DNA of 22,323 nt, taken from the IMG/VR virus record IMGVR_UViG_3300031784_003120, positions 1 through 22,323 of that record; one strand, 5' to 3'. Both the position numbers and the translations under genes were made by a program. The DNA is from a virus. Shown one piece after another: positions 21,662 to 22,323 of the stretch. Numbering within the stretch: position 1 is the first letter of the stretch; the number at the start of each line of letters is the position of its first letter. The notes under the pieces were generated by a model. It was not told the origin of the DNA, did no database searches, and saw only the letters and a list, made by a program, of their open reading frames with translations.

Positions 21662-22323
21662 TTATTCGCGAATCCTATTTTCTTTAGGACAATTTACGTA
21701 ATCTGTTTTAAATGGGCAATACTTACAATTCTTATCGCCTTTGCCCGAAAATGCATGATATACTGCGTCTGCTTGTTTATTACCTTCTGCATCAAAACAA
21801 TTTTCAACAAATGCATCAATTTGACGCTGTACTTTCTTTTGTGTAACAGAGCCAGCTGATGGACGATGGTTTTGAATGCGCTTTTGTGGGAACATTGAAT
21901 CTTCGATCAATTTGCGTTTCACAATAAAGAATTCAACATCAATATTTTCTTGTGGTACTCCAAATTGCTTTGAAAAATAAGTTTTATATGCAACTAACTG
22001 TGCAGACTTCAATGAATCTGATTTTTGATATTTATTCCAACCTGATCGTGATGTTTTAATATCAAACAACACAATACGATTGGTTGCTGGATGACGCATT
22101 ACAACATCGATAAAACCATACCAATAAACTGAAGGATTCTTTTCTGATGCTTGAACACATAAATCTAATTCGATGCCTACGAGCTCCCAACCCTTTGAAG
22201 AAAAATATTGTGCTCGACGTTTCTTAAACCATTCTAATATTGCAACACCATCTTCTAGATATTCTGCTAATTGCAATGGATTAGAAAAATGTTCTCCACC
22301 CATTTCTGTTACGCACTTAACAT
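21662..22323 (-). CDS. PD-(D/E)XK nuclease (Cas4/RecB-like), N-terminus beyond window
   Basis: The frame stays open to the right edge (upstream codons read VKCVTE before MGGEHF), and the N-terminal part of the fold is missing, so the ATG at 22303 is probably internal and the gene is cut by the window. Counting from that ATG: YWYGFIDVV (D66), IVLFDIKTS (D81-x-K83) and SAQLVAYKTYF (Q102, Y106) are the core nuclease motifs of the PDDEXK_1 group. The C-terminus NCKYCPFKTDYVNCPKE has three cysteines (C-x2-C-x8-C) like the Fe-S cluster of Cas4/AddB nucleases; a fourth would lie N-terminal. Likely a single-strand exonuclease for recombination or host-DNA processing. Confidence 0.85.
   Translation of the reverse strand, partial: VKCVTEMGGEHFSNPLQLAEYLEDGVAILEWFKKRRAQYFSSKGWELVGIELDLCVQASEKNPSVYWYGFIDVVMRHPATNRIVLFDIKTSRSGWNKYQKSDSLKSAQLVAYKTYFSKQFGVPQENIDVEFFIVKRKLIEDSMFPQKRIQNHRPSAGSVTQKKVQRQIDAFVENCFDAEGNKQADAVYHAFSGKGDKNCKYCPFKTDYVNCPKENRIRE

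Overview
The window reads as a stretch of a large tailed-phage genome. It is AT-rich, and all 36 genes I can support lie on the minus strand, so transcription runs from right (22323) to left (1). They are packed with ATGA, TAATG and 8-bp overlaps, and no gap exceeds about 46 bases. The gene types (two peptidoglycan hydrolases, an L,D-transpeptidase-fold enzyme, holin-like membrane proteins, a fibre-type repeat protein, short proteins with T4-like prohead N-termini) point to a T4-related myovirus. A T9SS-like C-terminal domain on one lysozyme hints at a Bacteroidota host. Clear Shine-Dalgarno sequences at several starts argue mildly against that, so the host is unresolved. I see no tRNA, CRISPR array, insertion sequence or attachment site.

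Layout in transcription order. 22323-21030: a 5'-truncated PD-(D/E)XK (Cas4/RecB-like) nuclease, a small orphan and a SLOG-fold protein. 20996-8190: a 12.8-kb block of 15 glycan genes. It holds nine glycosyltransferase-type proteins, two sugar epimerase/dehydratases, a 2-hydroxyacid dehydrogenase, a NeuA-like cytidylyltransferase, a methyltransferase and a NeuB-like nonulosonate synthase that lacks its usual C-terminal SAF domain. 8144-5881: a lysis cassette made of a small two-helix membrane protein, a GH19 endolysin, an L,D-transpeptidase-like protein, a holin-like protein carrying an unusual internal hairpin, and another membrane protein. 5865-1013: a nucleotidyltransferase, a small CGC-motif protein, a fibre-type repeat protein, and a run of small proteins of which four (a fifth is weaker) start with an M-x-L-x-x-L/I-L-x-E-type peptide. 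That peptide resembles the T4 capsid-targeting sequence and prohead-protease site. The last of these is a phage lysozyme ending in a T9SS-like domain. 976-1: a UVR-motif protein, a ClpS-like N-degron adaptor and two orphans, the last running off the window.

How they may work together (inference). The glycan block could build and attach an unusual, possibly nonulosonic-acid-containing glycan to virion proteins or to the host surface. The lysis cassette releases progeny. The small proteins with prohead-type N-termini could be packaged in the capsid and injected. ClpS and its UVR-motif neighbour could redirect host Clp proteolysis.
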